Assembly: GCA_930367215.1 (NCBI GenBank)
Contig: OV884059.1
Location: 74,309,393-74,373,392 of the forward strand
Origin: Pollenia angustigena
Lineage: Eukaryota > Arthropoda > Insecta > Diptera > Polleniidae
Length of the DNA: 64,000 nucleotides
Direction: 5' to 3'
In this document: positions 23,497 through 36,054 of the stretch, in pieces
Layout: the number at the start of each line of letters is the position of its first letter
How positions within the stretch are numbered: position 1 is the first letter of the stretch
Position numbers and translations under genes: made by a program
The notes under the pieces: model-generated
What the model saw: only the letters and a program-made list of their open reading frames with translations
Databases searched by the model: none
Told to the model about the DNA's origin: nothing

Positions 23497-24700
23497 TGAT
23501 TGAATAAAAAAGTGTAATGAATTCTTACTATGTATGTATGCTCTTTTATTTTATAGCGAAATTTTGGTACAATTTATGTCAATTTGGTACAATTTTGCCA
23601 TTGAGATGGTACAATTTAAGAATTTCCAGATCCCAACAGTTTGCTATGCTTCTAATTTCTAATTCTAATTGAAAATTTCCAAAGAAAACAAGGCTCAAAT
23701 GATAAAAAACTGTTAACAATTTTTGATTTTATTCAAAGGCAATTATGTGTTAAGAAAATGCTAAGGACGTTAAAATAATGGAGGTCTCAGTTATGGAAAT
23801 TTTTCTTCAATATATTTCTAGCTGGTATTGTAGATAAAAAAACAAAGTGGGGTTGGTCATACATTTGACCCGCCTAGGTGTATCCTACGCGCTTCAGGGG
23901 CCAAATTTAAGTTTTTAGCCATACACATTTTTTTTGATAAATGAAGTAGAAAACTCTCTTCTGTATAATTTCTGTCCAATGCTACAGCACAGGTCGCACG
24001 ACCCTTGAGCTAGTACTGCCCATTAAAGTGTGTTTTGGGAACAGATTCTATTGTTATTGGTCTAAGATTTCAACATTTTTTAATAAATTAAGATCACTTT
24101 CGTAACAAAAAAAAAAAAAAAACAAAAAAACGATACACAATAGACAATAAATCATTGTTTGGCGATTTATATAGGTAAATAAACTTTGTTTTATTTTTGA
24201 AAAAATATAAAACAATAAATAAATATGAATTGTTTATAATAAATAAAGTGGACTACTACTAGAAGGTTCATTGACACAAACTTATAAAAATAATAAACAT
24301 TTAGAAAAATATTCGCTACATACACGAACAAATATTCGTTCATGTTTGTAGTTATTTTCAATTAAAATTTTTGCTCTTAAAATAGATAAAACAAAAAATT
24401 ATAATAAAAAAAAAATTAAAAATAAAACGAAAAAAAACTCAAACACATTCGTTGCATTTGGATTTCAAATCAAAATAAACAAACGATTTTAACGAATTTC
24501 AAACAGCTTTTGTAAGAAGACCAACCAAAAATAACTTTTAAATTAAATACAAAAAAAGAAAAAAAAAATATATCCACCAAAAATGCTTTTAGGTCTGATA
24601 AGAATTGCAAGCAAAAAATATACATACATATATAAAATAAAATGTATACAAAATGAAAAAATATAAATAATTTTTATTTGAAATGCATGACACACCATTT
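23497..24700. other. A+T-rich DNA
   Basis: No gene or bounded repeat recognised. From 24110 it becomes strongly A-rich. Confidence 0.4.
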
Positions 24701-24704
24701 TAAA

Positions 24705-24722
24705 GCCGGCCTGCCGGCCGGC
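24705..24722. repeat. G+C-only palindromic cluster
   Basis: GCCGGCCTGCCGGCCGGC is an all-G/C 18-mer built of GCCGGC repeats in otherwise very A+T-rich DNA. Confidence 0.7.
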
Positions 24723-25937
24723 ATTTATTTATTTTGGTGTCTTGCTCTTTTTTGCTGGGCATATTGTATTTTATACAACATAAAATTAAAATTATAAGAA
24801 ATTCAAACAATTGCAATCGGTTAAGCTCGACTAAACGTTATACTACACACGTTCAGGCTCAGGGTGGTGATTTGCAAAGGGGGAAAGTGAACTTTAAACC
24901 ATTTCTTAATCTGTCTTATGGATTAAAAAAACTTTTAAAAATAAATTTAACCCAATAAAAATAGAGCTTACAACAAAGCAGGTTTGTAAGCGAGAAACGT
25001 AAAAGTTTCGCTTAGTCTGGGTTCGCGCTATGAAAGTCAGTGTTACCACCAGCAAAATTTAAAATTACACTTGAGATGAAGCAAAATTACCCGATTTAAA
25101 TGAAATTACACCAGATATTAAATTGAAGTTTTTTCCAATAAAAAGGCATTTACAAAGAAGCAAAGTACAACAAACGCATTGAAAGAAGATTAATATTAGT
25201 CAAACTGTTAAAATAAATTAATAAAAAAAATTAAAGATTTAAAAACTATTAATAAAACATAACAAAAAATTCCTAAAATAGTGAGTTTAACTTCCACATT
25301 TGGTTGCAAATATCTAGAGAAGGTTCAAAGTGCTGATAAACCAGCAACAATTGACGTCTTGGAGTTCAACATTGTTTATTTAATTGGTGACATGCAGCCA
25401 GCAATCGATGGTTTTCTTCCGCAACCACGTAACTCGATTTTTTGTTTTAACCGGAAAAGTAATCAGTAAATACCGCCTTATAATATTGCAATTTTTTTGT
25501 ATGGCGGAATATCGGAATTTTTCCTAATTCTTGTATTATGAAAGAATATATAGCAAAAAGTTTTAAATATTTGGTAAAAAAAAAGTATTTTGTCTCTCCA
25601 GAAAAGTAGTTGTTTTTGAGTTACGAAATGCTCGAAAGAGGGGATCAAAATTGGACGTCTGCAATACATTTCGTCAAGAACAGGCGCGTTGCCTATTTGT
25701 TTAAAATAAGTTTCAGTTGATAACGCCATGTATTAATCTGTGATTAAAATAAATTTTTTGTGTTGTCTACCATTTTAAGTTTCATGGTCTTAAAAATACC
25801 CTTTATACCTTATTTAGTAAGCAAAATGCCTGCAGGGATTTATACAACTGTCCCTTTCATAATTCAGTTTTACAACTGTTAACGGCGTTAAATATTCTTC
25901 AAGCTAAAGCTTTTGAAAGTTGCCAGATTAAAATAAT
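24723..25937. other. Unassigned A+T-rich DNA
   Basis: No convincing coding region. A CTTACAACAAAGCAGGTTTGTAAG-like segment near 24968 has an inverted relative near 26711, which might be ends of an old element, but the match is short. Confidence 0.3.
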
Positions 25938-26050
25938 CAGCCCAATTATGAATCAAAATTCCGCGTTTATTACCTTCTCCCATTTTACAATTGAATTTAA
26001 ATAGGAAAAGGGAAAAATCTACCGTGGAATTTTCATTCATAATTGGGCTG
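25938..26050. mobile_element. Small MITE (113 bp)
   Basis: CAGCCCAATTATGAATCAAA is mirrored by TTTTCATTCATAATTGGGCTG, forming a near-complete foldback. No flanking duplication is obvious. The tips resemble the CAGCCGTATTCATAATG end at 7981. Confidence 0.65.
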
Positions 26051-27115
26051 TATATGTATGTTGGAATATTGGAAACATTTCTTCCCTAGGGAATAACTTT
26101 TTTCAATTAGCCTCAGGTTCTAAATTACTATGATAGCCATCTTAACCCAAATCTAAAAGTTCCTCTTGCGACATTCATTATCGAACTTTTGAAAATATAT
26201 ATTAAATGATTGAAGACTTTTCTTAAAAAGAAAACGAGGCTTTGGTTCAGATCAACAATATTTTAAAAAAGAAATAAATGTCATCACTGATATCGAATCT
26301 TGATTTTATATGGGTATCTGAAGTAATAATTTTAAATTACACCTGAATTACACCTAAGAGAAATTACCCACGCTCTTCCCACGACAGTAAAAATTATACC
26401 AAATTCGGGTAATTACCCAAAAAGTAGCAACGCTGATGAAGGTTTTCTTTCAGAGATTTTGAGTGTATTGGTGAGATGGGAAGAGAACATGCTTTTCTTC
26501 TCTCCTCTCTTACCCATAAACTCAGACTTTCTGAAAGAAAACTATCAGTGTTTGAGCCAAGACTTTTATATGGCGAGTACCGACTTTGAAGCAATTGAGA
26601 CATTTTTGACACGGAAAGTGCTTTATTCAGCTCATTAAAAAATTGGCGAATTCAACGATCAGCTTTTCACACTGAGTTTTTGTTACCGTTGTTCTTTAAT
26701 GTGCTCCCTTACAAACCTGCTTCGTAGTAAGTCCTCGTTCATATTATTTAACGTTTGCTGCAAAAACCTTCTTCAAATTTCTTTTGAAACTGCTTTCGTG
26801 TCCATAGAATGAAACATTTTTTTTGCAGGACTAAAGTATTTTGTATGTCTTCTCTCTTTCTTCTTCTAACTCTCAATAACAAACCCACAAAAACTGCTTG
26901 TACAGGAAACAAAGTAGACTTTTCCATTCTTCTTTTCATCATCAAACTCAAATGTTTCGTAGCTAAAGTTTCATAATGTGGATGTGGACAGTTGAGGGAA
27001 TGTCGTGGCTCTTCTAATGTTATATTTGTTAAGAAATCTTTCACTTACCTTACTGCATCTCTGTATGTCTAATTGCGTAGGGCATTAATGTGCGCTTACT
27101 TTGTAAAATTTACTA
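26051..27115. other. Unassigned A+T-rich DNA
   Basis: No gene or bounded repeat recognised. Confidence 0.35.
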
Positions 27116-27117
27116 TA

Positions 27118-27301
27118 AAGGTTCAGTTAGCCGGGAGTACCAGTAACGTTGCAAATCAGCTGCTTTATTTTGTTGTATGAAAAGCAATTAGAAAGATTAT
27201 AGTTAGCAGTAAGATGTTACGTCTCAATCTGTAAGAAATAGATTGGTCTTACTTTTTTACGCTAAGGTTAAGTTACTGTTACTCTCAGCTAACTGAGCCT
27301 T
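27118..27301. mobile_element. 184-bp MITE with TA target duplication
   Basis: AAGGTTCAGTTAGCCGGGAG is mirrored by CTCTCAGCTAACTGAGCCTT, flanked by TA on both sides. TA duplications and short AAGG tips fit a Tc1/mariner-type MITE. Confidence 0.65.
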
Positions 27302-27303
27302 TA

Positions 27304-28815
27304 GTGCTTCGCAAAACAAGCCAATTTTTTATTGTGAAGCTAGTTTCGATTGTAGTCCTCGGACAAATGCTCATTATCCAAAAATAGGTCAAAATTATTT
27401 AAAGTATACAACTATGACATCTTCTTGAAAGATACACCTCCGGATGCAATGTTTCGTGTTAACCTTATTTTTTCAAGATATTTCTTAGATCCTATTAAGC
27501 TTATGTATTTTGGATCCTAATGTATCGCAGAGTTAATTGTACGATGTCCGTCTGTCCTTGTGTATTTTGAAATGGTTTTTCCAACGACGCCAGCTATAAT
27601 AAGGACTTGCTTGGTATATACATTAGGGTGGGTCGAAAATATTTTTTTTCTCTTATCGACTTCTAATAGCGTAAAAATTGTGTATTTTTGTCTGCACTAG
27701 ACCCCTGTAATATATTATTAATTTATTTTTAGTGCAACAGCCCGCGCATTGACCTTCAATTTTGTTAAATTTTGAATATAACAACAATAGCATTGTATTG
27801 CAGAAAAGCATATTACTGTATTTTATCGACTTGTAAGTTCGTGAAAATAGTATCAGAAGCATCCATAACTCTTTGCAATAAAAAATTAAGAGAAGGTTTA
27901 ACATAGACGAAACTTAAATCAAGACGATAGATGCCTAGATTTTACAGTAAACAAGATTTTGTGACCAAAAAATGATTTTATTGTTTTCTGTTGTATACGA
28001 ACCAAAGTTTTATTTTTTTTTAAGTTCACAGAAAAAAATTAAAAATTTTCTCTAATCACCAATTTTATACCAAATTCATAGAATCAAGCAACCCATTTGT
28101 TGATTTTGCACCTATTACCAAAATGATTATATTGATTACTAAAAATTGTAAAAATTTTATATATTGAAGATTTTTTTTTCAATAAATGATATTTTTAATT
28201 TTAATTAAAAAAATGATCAAAAAACTTAAAATTTAAAAAGTTTAAATTATTTTATTTTAAACGAAATAATTTTTTGTTATTTGATTATTATTTTATTTAA
28301 AAATTTATTTCCAAACAACTCAAATGTTAATTAAATCAAAATTATATTTTTAATTTTCTTTCAACAAAAAAAAAAATTGATTCAATTATCACATTAATTA
28401 AGTTTTAATACTTTTACAATAATTTTTTTAATTGATAAAAAACTACTAATAATTTTTTCTGTGTTAAATTCAAAATAGTTTCAGTTTTAATTAATAATAA
28501 TTGATAGTAAATAAAAAATTTAAATTTAAAAAATTTACTTTTCTTACATATTCTTAATTTTTAGGAGCTCTTGCGCGGGCTGAAGATGTGACTTTTTTTT
28601 ACTTTTTTTTTGCAGTTTTTATTTGTTTTGACGTAAGACAAAAAAATATTGCTATTAGAACATGATTCGAGAACTTTTATTTTTTCTCATACATCAGTGA
28701 CCCAGCCTAATATACATACATATTTATATCACATATAGTCTAGAATAGTCTGCTATTGCAATTTAACAAGATTGGTCTACAAATTGCTGAGATATGAGCA
28801 AAAAACAATGCCAGC
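27304..28815. other. A+T-rich DNA, possible old TIR element
   Basis: TATACATTAGGGTGGGTCG near 27619 has an imperfect inverted partner near 28695 (GTGACCCAGCCTAATATA), about 1.1 kb apart. The interior is A+T-rich and non-coding. This is weak support for a decayed TIR element. Confidence 0.3.
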
Positions 28816-28819
28816 TTCT

Positions 28820-30050
28820 AATTTTTGACCATAAAACCTTTTTGTTGTTGCTTGTTTTATTACTTTTTTCTGTATATCAGGAGAACGGCAAGAGCCAAAA
28901 TTTCCAAAATAGGAACAAGCTCTTGGTTATCAATTAGCAACGTTCACAAAACATGGGCGGGATTGGAGAAGTGGGCGTGGCAGTACCCATTAAAATATAT
29001 TATACATTTATTTATAGCTGCAGAACGAAAATAGCCAACATTTCCATATAAGGTACAAGCATCTCGGTTATCACTGCACAATAGGGTGGGTCGAAAAAAA
29101 GAGTTGTGCCAGTCACCCCCTAGGATGAAAGATATGTCAATGAAGTTTCTAAAACAGGAAACAATTTTTTTTTGCCACGCCCCAAAATACAGCACTTTTG
29201 GTTTTTTATATGTAGCGCTGCCATTTAAAGTCCGATCTCATCATATCGCATATCGTTGTTCATGGCTTGAAAGTTGCTTCATTTTTGTCTTTGGTGACTT
29301 TTCAATCCGACCTGAAATTCTGGACACCACTTATGCCACCTCGGATCCTTCCCCTAAATGTCCAATTTTTTTGACGGTCCAAGAAAGTCCTTATAAAATT
29401 ACGTATGTATCGATTTTAATATGCTCACTTTTATGAAACACCTCCAAGTTAAGGCCATTTTTTCTTTTTCACACACATACTACATTAAACCAAGTAGAAG
29501 CCAATACAAACCAAAAAAATGTTCATCAGTCACGCCCTAGATTAAAAGGTATATTTATTAAGTTTTAAGAACTTTAAAAAAATTGTTTTTGCCATGCCCT
29601 AAATTACTGCCCTTTTTGTTTTATATCAGTGATAACCACTCCATAGACTCGCGAGCCAGTCAATAATCGTATTTTTCACACAGACGCGGTCGGCAATTCA
29701 TATGTATATTACAAATTTGTTCGTTTCAAAACATCAGACTATCATCGGTCTCTGCGACCGCACACAAGCACATAATATCCTTGTGTGCGTGCGTTCGGGG
29801 CTTTCTTAGTTCGGGGCTTGGTTATCACTGTTTTATATATACAGCATCGTCAATTAAAGTCCAATCTCATCGTATCGTATATCATTGTTAATGGCTAGAA
29901 TGTGCCTTTATTTTCGTATTTAATGCTTCTTTAAACTAACTTAAAATTCTAGATGGCAATTATGATATCTCGGATCCTTCCCTCTGATGTCTAATTTTTT
30001 CACGTGCTAAGAAAGTCCCTCTAAAACTTTGAGTCACCTTGAGTCTAGCT
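28820..30050 (+). repeat. Dispersed repeat block, two direct units, Helentron-like
   Basis: It contains GTGGGCGGGATTGGAGAAGT (about 28953), a block also seen at 34296, 34437 and 37726. Then come two direct copies of a roughly 430-bp unit recognised by TAAAGTCCGATCTCATC (about 29228) and TAAAGTCCAATCTCATCG (about 29857). The second unit carries an inserted hAT MITE (29627-29830). The first unit has an inverted counterpart at 33735-34250. Confidence 0.55.
29627..29830. mobile_element. hAT-type MITE, copy 1
   Basis: CAGTGATAACCA at the left and TGGTTATCACTG at the right are perfect inverted ends. They are flanked by the 8-bp direct repeat TTTTATAT (29619-29626, 29831-29838). Eight-bp duplications with CAGTG tips are diagnostic of the hAT superfamily. 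It is 204 bp and non-coding. Confidence 0.85.
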
Positions 30051-30787
30051 AAGATTTATAATTTTTCGCATACATGTTTTGAGGCATTCATTTTTATGCA
30101 TTTAAATTATTTTTCATTTTTAGAATTCTGCAGTTTCTTTATATTTTTTAGTTCTTGTTTTAACTCTGTATCATGGTCTCATATATGACATTATGTTTGC
30201 TTTTACAAATGTCTTAATTTAAATTTTTAATTTGAGTTTCACAGTCCAGCAAAAAAAAAAATGGCACGAAAAATTGCACAAAATATGAAAACTGGCAAAA
30301 AAAAAACGCTAGTAGTTCAGATCGAGAAAGCTTGTCAATAAATTCATCCGTCTCACTTTCATTAAAATGTGAGTAGTCCACTTGAAAACACCACTTAGTT
30401 AAAAAAAAACCAAAGGCGAAGAAACAGTTTTTAAAAATTCAAATGACAAGCCAAAGAGAGTGGTTTTCAGGATTATTGAATAATTAAACAAAAATTGCGC
30501 GTAACTTACAGAGTTTTGTACGAGATTGATAATGGCTTAGGGAGCCATTAAAAAAAATGGAGGCTTTTACAGAATTTTTATTTTGCTATATATCTAAATT
30601 CATGATTATTGCGTCTCAGGTAAGTAGGTGTTATCCACTGAAACTCAACTGTTTCCCACCTGCCTAGAGGTTGTTGGCAGCCCCAACGCTAGGATCGGGT
30701 AAGGTGGCCCAATCAGTCGCTTTGCCTTAAACTCAATTTATTAACGAAACCACAACTAATAATGATTATTACCAACCGATCCCCCCG

Positions 30788-32359
30788 ATGACGACCTTCA
30801 GCATGAAAAAAATTTCTCGAATTGGAACATGGAACGTGCGCACACTCTTAGATCCATCTAAACTGGCCCAAGTATGCAGATAGTTTGCGAACTACAACCT
30901 GCTGCTTTTAGGTTTGTGCGAAACAAGATGGCCAGAATCAGGAGAACTCAATACCTCCGAAAACCTAAAATTTATTTATTCCGGAAAGCCGGATGACCAG
31001 CCAAGGTCAAGCGGTGTCGGATTTCTGTTGTCGAAAGAAGCATATGATGCAATGATTAATTGGAAGCCTTATGGAGACAGAATAATAACTGCAAGATTTC
31101 GTTCAAGAGCTCGAAATCTTACCTGTGTGCAATGCTATGCACCGACTGAAACGTCAGAATCAACACTGAAGGAAAGTTTTTACAGCCATTTAAATCGTGT
31201 GCTATCCGCAATTCCCCGCGGTGACATCGTTCTAATGATGGGCGATTTCAATGCACAGGTTGGCCCCGACAATATAGGACGAGAACATATAATGGGCAAA
31301 CACGCAATTGGAAGGCTTACTGAAAATGGTAGGCTCTTTGCTGAGGCATGTGGCAACGCTAATCTTGTAATAGGGGGCACCTTATTTCCTCACAGAAGAG
31401 TACACAAGGCGACATGGGTATCGCCCGACAATGAGACAGAAAACCAAATCGACCACATAGCTATTAGCAAAACCTGGCGAAATAGCCTCCTGGATGTGCG
31501 ATCTAGGCGCGGTGCCGATTGCAACTCAGATCACCATCTCGTTGTTGGTAGCTTACGTATAAAAGTTGCTGCTATTCGTAAACCTGAGGCTGTGGCACGT
31601 AAATACGACGTAGTAAAGTTAAAAAATCCACAAACTCTTAACAGCTACGTACAAGAGCTGATAAATGGATTAGCTGTGCAACAACCCCATCCTACCTCTG
31701 AGTGGCCCTTAATTAAAAAAAGTTTTGTTGATGCTGCAAAGAAACATATTGGTCCCAAAGTACCTAAGAAAACCCATTGGATGTCTGATTTAACCTGGAA
31801 CCTCATTCTTGAAAGGAAAGACCTAAAAGACGAACTTAACGCAGCCAGAACTCTCGGTGAAAAGTCGTCGCGTAAAAAGGCATACACACAACATGATAAG
31901 CTGGTCAAACGTAGCGCCAGAAACGACAAAAGAATGTGGTATAATAAGCTTGCATCGGATGCACAAAAAGCCTCAGCCGAGCATAGATCGAAGGACCTTT
32001 ATAGCATCACAAAAAAACTCACTGGGAAAAACATCTCAAACACAAGACCGCTAAGAAACGCCCAAGGTGACCTCACAACATCCGCGCAAGATCAGCTAGA
32101 AATATGGAAGCAACATTATTCCAATATGCTTTCCACTACAACTCCCACCCACCCAAATATGTGTACCTGCGACTCTCACTTAATACGGCATGATATTTCC
32201 ATTGAATGCCCAGATGTAGCAGAGGTTGTTGATGCAGTTGATTCCTTAAAAGCGAATAAGGCCCCGAAATGCTTAAAGCCGACTCTCAAACCACAGCCAA
32301 CATATTGCTTCCCCTTATCCAGAACTTCTGGCGCACACAAGAACTTGACTCGAAGCTAA
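30788..32359 (+). pseudogene. RTE-like polyprotein, endonuclease half
   Basis: The likely start is ATG at 30788 or 30803. TWNVRTL with the endonuclease Asn follows. A premature TAG stands at 30881-30883, and the same frame then reads on through LCETRWPESG (about 30913), VGFLLSKEAY, CYAPTET, GDFNAQVG (about 31241) and SDHHLVVG (about 31527). These are the apurinic-endonuclease motifs of LINEs. The family is often mis-annotated as craniofacial development protein 2-like. The frame ends in KANKAP, after which the conserved GxDGI segment has been lost and the RT continues in another frame. Confidence 0.8.
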
Positions 32360-33690
32360 AAGAAGGCCTTATCGTAAATATTCCAAAAAAAGGTGACCTG
32401 AAAAACTGTAAGAACTGGCGGGGCATCACCATCCTTAGCGCAACCAATAAAGTTATTGCACAAATTATTAACAAGAGAATATCTGACACTGTACTAAAGG
32501 ACCTAAGACCCGAACAAGCTGGCTTCCGACCCCAAAAATCTTGTATAGACCACATCAATAGTCTCCGAATAATCATAGAACAATCGAAAGAACTTCGTTC
32601 TCCGCTCTACCTGTTGTTTATAGATTTTGAAAAAGCTTTTGATACCCTGAATCAAAACGCAATATGGAGTGCTCTAGCTTGCAAAGGGGTCCCACCCAAA
32701 ATCATAAGCCTTACTCAGGAGCTGTACCGTAATGTTAAATGTCGTGTTGTCCACAATAATGCTCTGAGCAACAGCTTCGATGTTGTAGCTGGTGTTCGCC
32801 AGGGTTGTGTACTGTCTCCCTTGCTGTTTAACATCGTTCTAGATGTTATAGTTCGCAATGCTACTAAAGCAAAGAGAGGTATCAACTGGGGTCTTAACCA
32901 ACAGCTCGAGAGCCTAGAATATGCTGATGATATCTGCCTGCTTGCACACAGTTATAAAGATATGACATCTAAGTTGAAATGCATCGAAACAGAAGCTGCA
33001 AAAGCTGGCTTAAAAATAAACATAGGCAAGAGCAAAGTGATGCGCTGTAATACAACAAACACAAACAAATTCTGCATAGGAAATACCGACCTGGAAGAAG
33101 TTACGTCTTTTTGCTACCTCGGCAGCATCATTACAAACACAGGTGGTTCTAGTAATGATGTCGCGTACCGAATCTCTAAAGCTAACCAAGCATTTGGTAC
33201 CCTTCGGTCAGTATGGAAATCTTCAGCCATATCCAAGGACACTAAGATTCGTATTTTTAACTCTTGTGTTAAGTCTGTGCTCCTTTATGCATGTGAGACA
33301 TGGAATACAACAGATCACGACGTAAACACTCTACAAGTGTTTGTTAATCGATGTCTTCGACGCATCCTAAAGGTTTTTTGGCCCAACACCATCTCCAATA
33401 TGGAACTTTGGAGTCAAACAAATCAGCAGCCAATCCATACTGACATACTTAATCGCAAATGGCGCTGGATTGGCCATACGCTACGTAGGCCTCCAAATGA
33501 CACAGCAAAAATTGCCATTGATTGGAATCCACATGGTACATCCCGCAGATTAGGCAGACCATCTCACACCTGGCGTCGACAATTGAACATCGAAATTAGA
33601 CGCATCGATCTCAGCTGGGGAGAAATAAAACGTATATCATCAAACCGGACCGAATGGAATAGATTCGTTGTGGCCCTTTGTTCCGAATAG
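32269..33690 (+). pseudogene. RTE-like polyprotein, reverse transcriptase half
   Basis: Continues the polyprotein in a different frame from MLKADSQTT. RT motifs in order are IPKKGDL..NWRGI (32377-32420), EQAGFR (about 32512), FIDFEKAFDTL (about 32618), GVRQGCVLSPLLF (about 32790), YADD (32920-32931), LKINIGKSKVM (about 33010) and CYLGSIITNTGG (about 33113). The C-terminal region has RWIGHTLRR and GRPSHTWRR and stops at 33690. All catalytic RT Asp residues are present, so only the upstream TAG and the small deletion disable the element. Confidence 0.85.
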
Positions 33691-33734
33691 GAACCACAGG
33701 ACATTATATATATATATATATATATCTAAAACAA

Positions 33735-34260
33735 AAAGGGCTGTTATTTAGGGCGTGGCAATTTTTTTTTAAAGTCCTTAAAACTGTATAGATATACCTT
33801 TTATTCTAGGGCGTGACTGAGGAAAATTTTTTTGGTTTGTATTGACTTCTACTTGTTTTAATGTAGTATGTATGTGAAACAGAAAAAGGGGCTTTATTTG
33901 GAGGCGTGTCATAAAAGTGAGCATATTAAAATCTCAACATACGTAGTTTTATAAGGACTTTCTTGGACCGTCAAAAAAATTGGACATTTGGGGGAAGGAT
34001 CCGAGATGGCATAAGTGGCGACAAGAATTTCAGGACGGATTGAAAAGTCACCAAAGAAAAAAATGAAGCCACTATCAAGCCATGAACAACGATATGCGAT
34101 ATGATGAGATCGGACTTTAAATGGCAGCGCTACATATAAAAAACCAAAAGTGCTGTATTTTGGGGCGTGGCAAAAAAAATTTTTTCCTGTTTTAGAAACT
34201 TCATTGACATATCTTTCATTCTAGGGGGTGACTGGCACAACTTTTTTTTTTGTATGGAGG
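33735..34260 (-). repeat. Inverted counterpart of the 29.09-kb repeat
   Basis: Reverse complement of 29086-29615 with visible divergence (for example GGCGTGGCAAAAAAAATT and GATCGGACTTTAAATGG). With that copy it makes imperfect inverted arms around the RTE-like element. Confidence 0.7.
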
Positions 34261-34560
34261 TCGACCCGGTCTACTGCACAACATCCGATAAAATGTGGGC
34301 GGGATTGGAGAAGTGGGCGTGGAATTTCCCAAAATTAATATATTATAAATTTTTCTGTATCTGGGGGACGAAAAAAGCCAACATTTCCAAATAAGGTACA
34401 AACATATCGATTGTCAATGCACAACATCCGACAAAATGTGGGCGGGATTGAAGAAGTTATCGTGGCACAAAAACGTTTTTTTTATATTTGAAGAACGGTT
34501 AGAGAAATATCGTCTAAATTTGGTACCCATAGCTGAGCTATTAATACACAACTTCCTTAA
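34261..34560 (+). repeat. Helentron-like tandem GTGGGCGGGATTG units
   Basis: AAAATGTGGGCGGGATTGGA near 34290 and again near 34434, with an ACAACATCCGA lead, give a roughly 144-bp spacing. The same block is seen at 28.95 and 37.73 kb. Confidence 0.5.
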
Positions 34561-34639
34561 AAATATGGGCGGGATTGGCAAAAATGCGGGTTCTTTTCCG
34601 CGATATTTGGTATAAAGCACAACAACGACTTGATTACTA

Positions 34640-34900
34640 AAGAGACCTTGCCAATTACCAGTCCAGGGCTAATGGTTTTTGTGGATTTCTGGTCAGCTGT
34701 GATCATTCTCGAAAAAAAGGACGACCAACTAATTTTGCTTCTGCCGAAAAACAGGTATTGGCTGCACCTTCGTCCCCAGAGAATGAAATTATTCCAAAGA
34801 TGTATCCGTACTTGTGTTTTTCCTTTGAGACTTCCCAGGATCCCGCACATTTTTCGGGACAAAAATCCCGGGAAATATCTGCGGGATTTCCCGGTTTTTT
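34640..34900 (+). pseudogene. Possible hAT transposase C-terminal relic
   Basis: A plus-strand frame reads AEKQVLAAPSSPENEIIP (about 34745-34800), preceded in another frame by VDFWSAVIILEKKDDQL. The order resembles the dimerisation segment of hAT transposases (..FW..., then ..VLA.P.SS..SE..F..). The match is short, needs a frameshift and lacks the usual SAG ending, so I hold this loosely. Confidence 0.25.
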
Positions 34901-36054
34901 TTACATTAATTATGTCAACTTTAATGCTGGTATAAATGCAAATAAGTTATGCCAAGAATGTTAAATATTTGATACTCTGAAATTTTGAACTAGTTAAAGA
35001 AGAGGAGTAAAAACGTACTAAATTTTTAATATTTTAAAGACCCTTTTTTGGAACTGAGCTAAAGTATATTGACAGAGATGTTAAAAGCTTAGAAAAGTAA
35101 TACAACACAGCTTACAATAAACAATTTGTAGTTGTATTTACTCTCCTTTAAAAAATGCAATTCAGCCACTAGGATTTCATATACGATTTTTTTAAGATTT
35201 CAATTCCACTGCAAAACTGCAATCGACTGATGCTCTTAAAATAATATAATCAAGATAATCGATTAAATTCCATCTGAATTAAAATATAAAACTTTTAATA
35301 ATAATCCACCCCTTTTTGCGCTCCCTCCTACACCACGTTCCTGCTTTAATTTTAGACTAAAATAAATAAGATAAATTTGTGGCACGCGATTTTAAGTTCG
35401 CAGAAATAAAGAAAAGCAAAAACTATTTTTAAATGCAATTAATTAAAGTGGAAAATAAAACAACAAATGCAAAAATTTTAATATAAAAAAAAAATAAATT
35501 GTAAATAAAAACATTTTCGTCTAACTACTTCCGAATTAATGAAATTAAATAAAAATTGCAATTTGCACAAAATAATGCAATGAATATGAAATTATTTTAA
35601 TTATAATTGTGGTTGAACAAAAAAAAAAAAAAAAAAAAACCTTAAATCTTTTATAAACATGAACAATTCATTAAAAGTACCTGTTTAAAGTGCAAAAAAT
35701 AAAACAATTTTTTAAAATGCCATAATTTCATTTCAACACTTCACATTAATTATCTTGATGTAAAAAAAAATGAAAATCTAAATAAAATTTATTTAAATTC
35801 TTTTTGCACAAACAACAATGGCAAAAAGCTGTTCGTCTGTATTGACATTTTAACATGACAATTGTTTTCTTTTTTTTTTTTGGTGGATACCCTACTCGTG
35901 AAAATGGAGCAAATTCATGTGTGGTAAAAGTTTGAACCAAAAATTTTAAGTAAATATCTAAAAAAAATAATTGTAGGCTGGAAAAAGAATTAAAATATGA
36001 TTAGTATAAACTACGGTTTTTAAACATTTGAAAATCAGGAGAATTGGTCTAAAG
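34901..36054. other. A+T-rich DNA
   Basis: No gene or bounded repeat recognised. A poly-A run is at about 35620-35639. Confidence 0.4.

Larger units (their letters stand above)
30610..33727 (+). mobile_element. RTE-like non-LTR retrotransposon (nearly full length)
   Basis: It consists of a roughly 180-bp leader, an endonuclease-RT polyprotein (30788-33690) and a short 3' region ending in a (TA)n run (about 33705-33725). A simple-repeat tail instead of poly(A) is usual for RTE-type LINEs. It lies between inverted copies of a dispersed repeat. Two lesions are seen: a TAG at 30881-30883 and a frame change near 32262. Confidence 0.75.

Noticed and set aside
26430..26465. CTGATGA at 26433 as a hammerhead core
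   Set aside because: No GAAA box at a suitable distance and no stem II.
29086..29436. 116-codon frame in the dispersed repeat
   Set aside because: The inverted copy at 33.7-34.3 kb breaks the frame with indels; no domain is seen.
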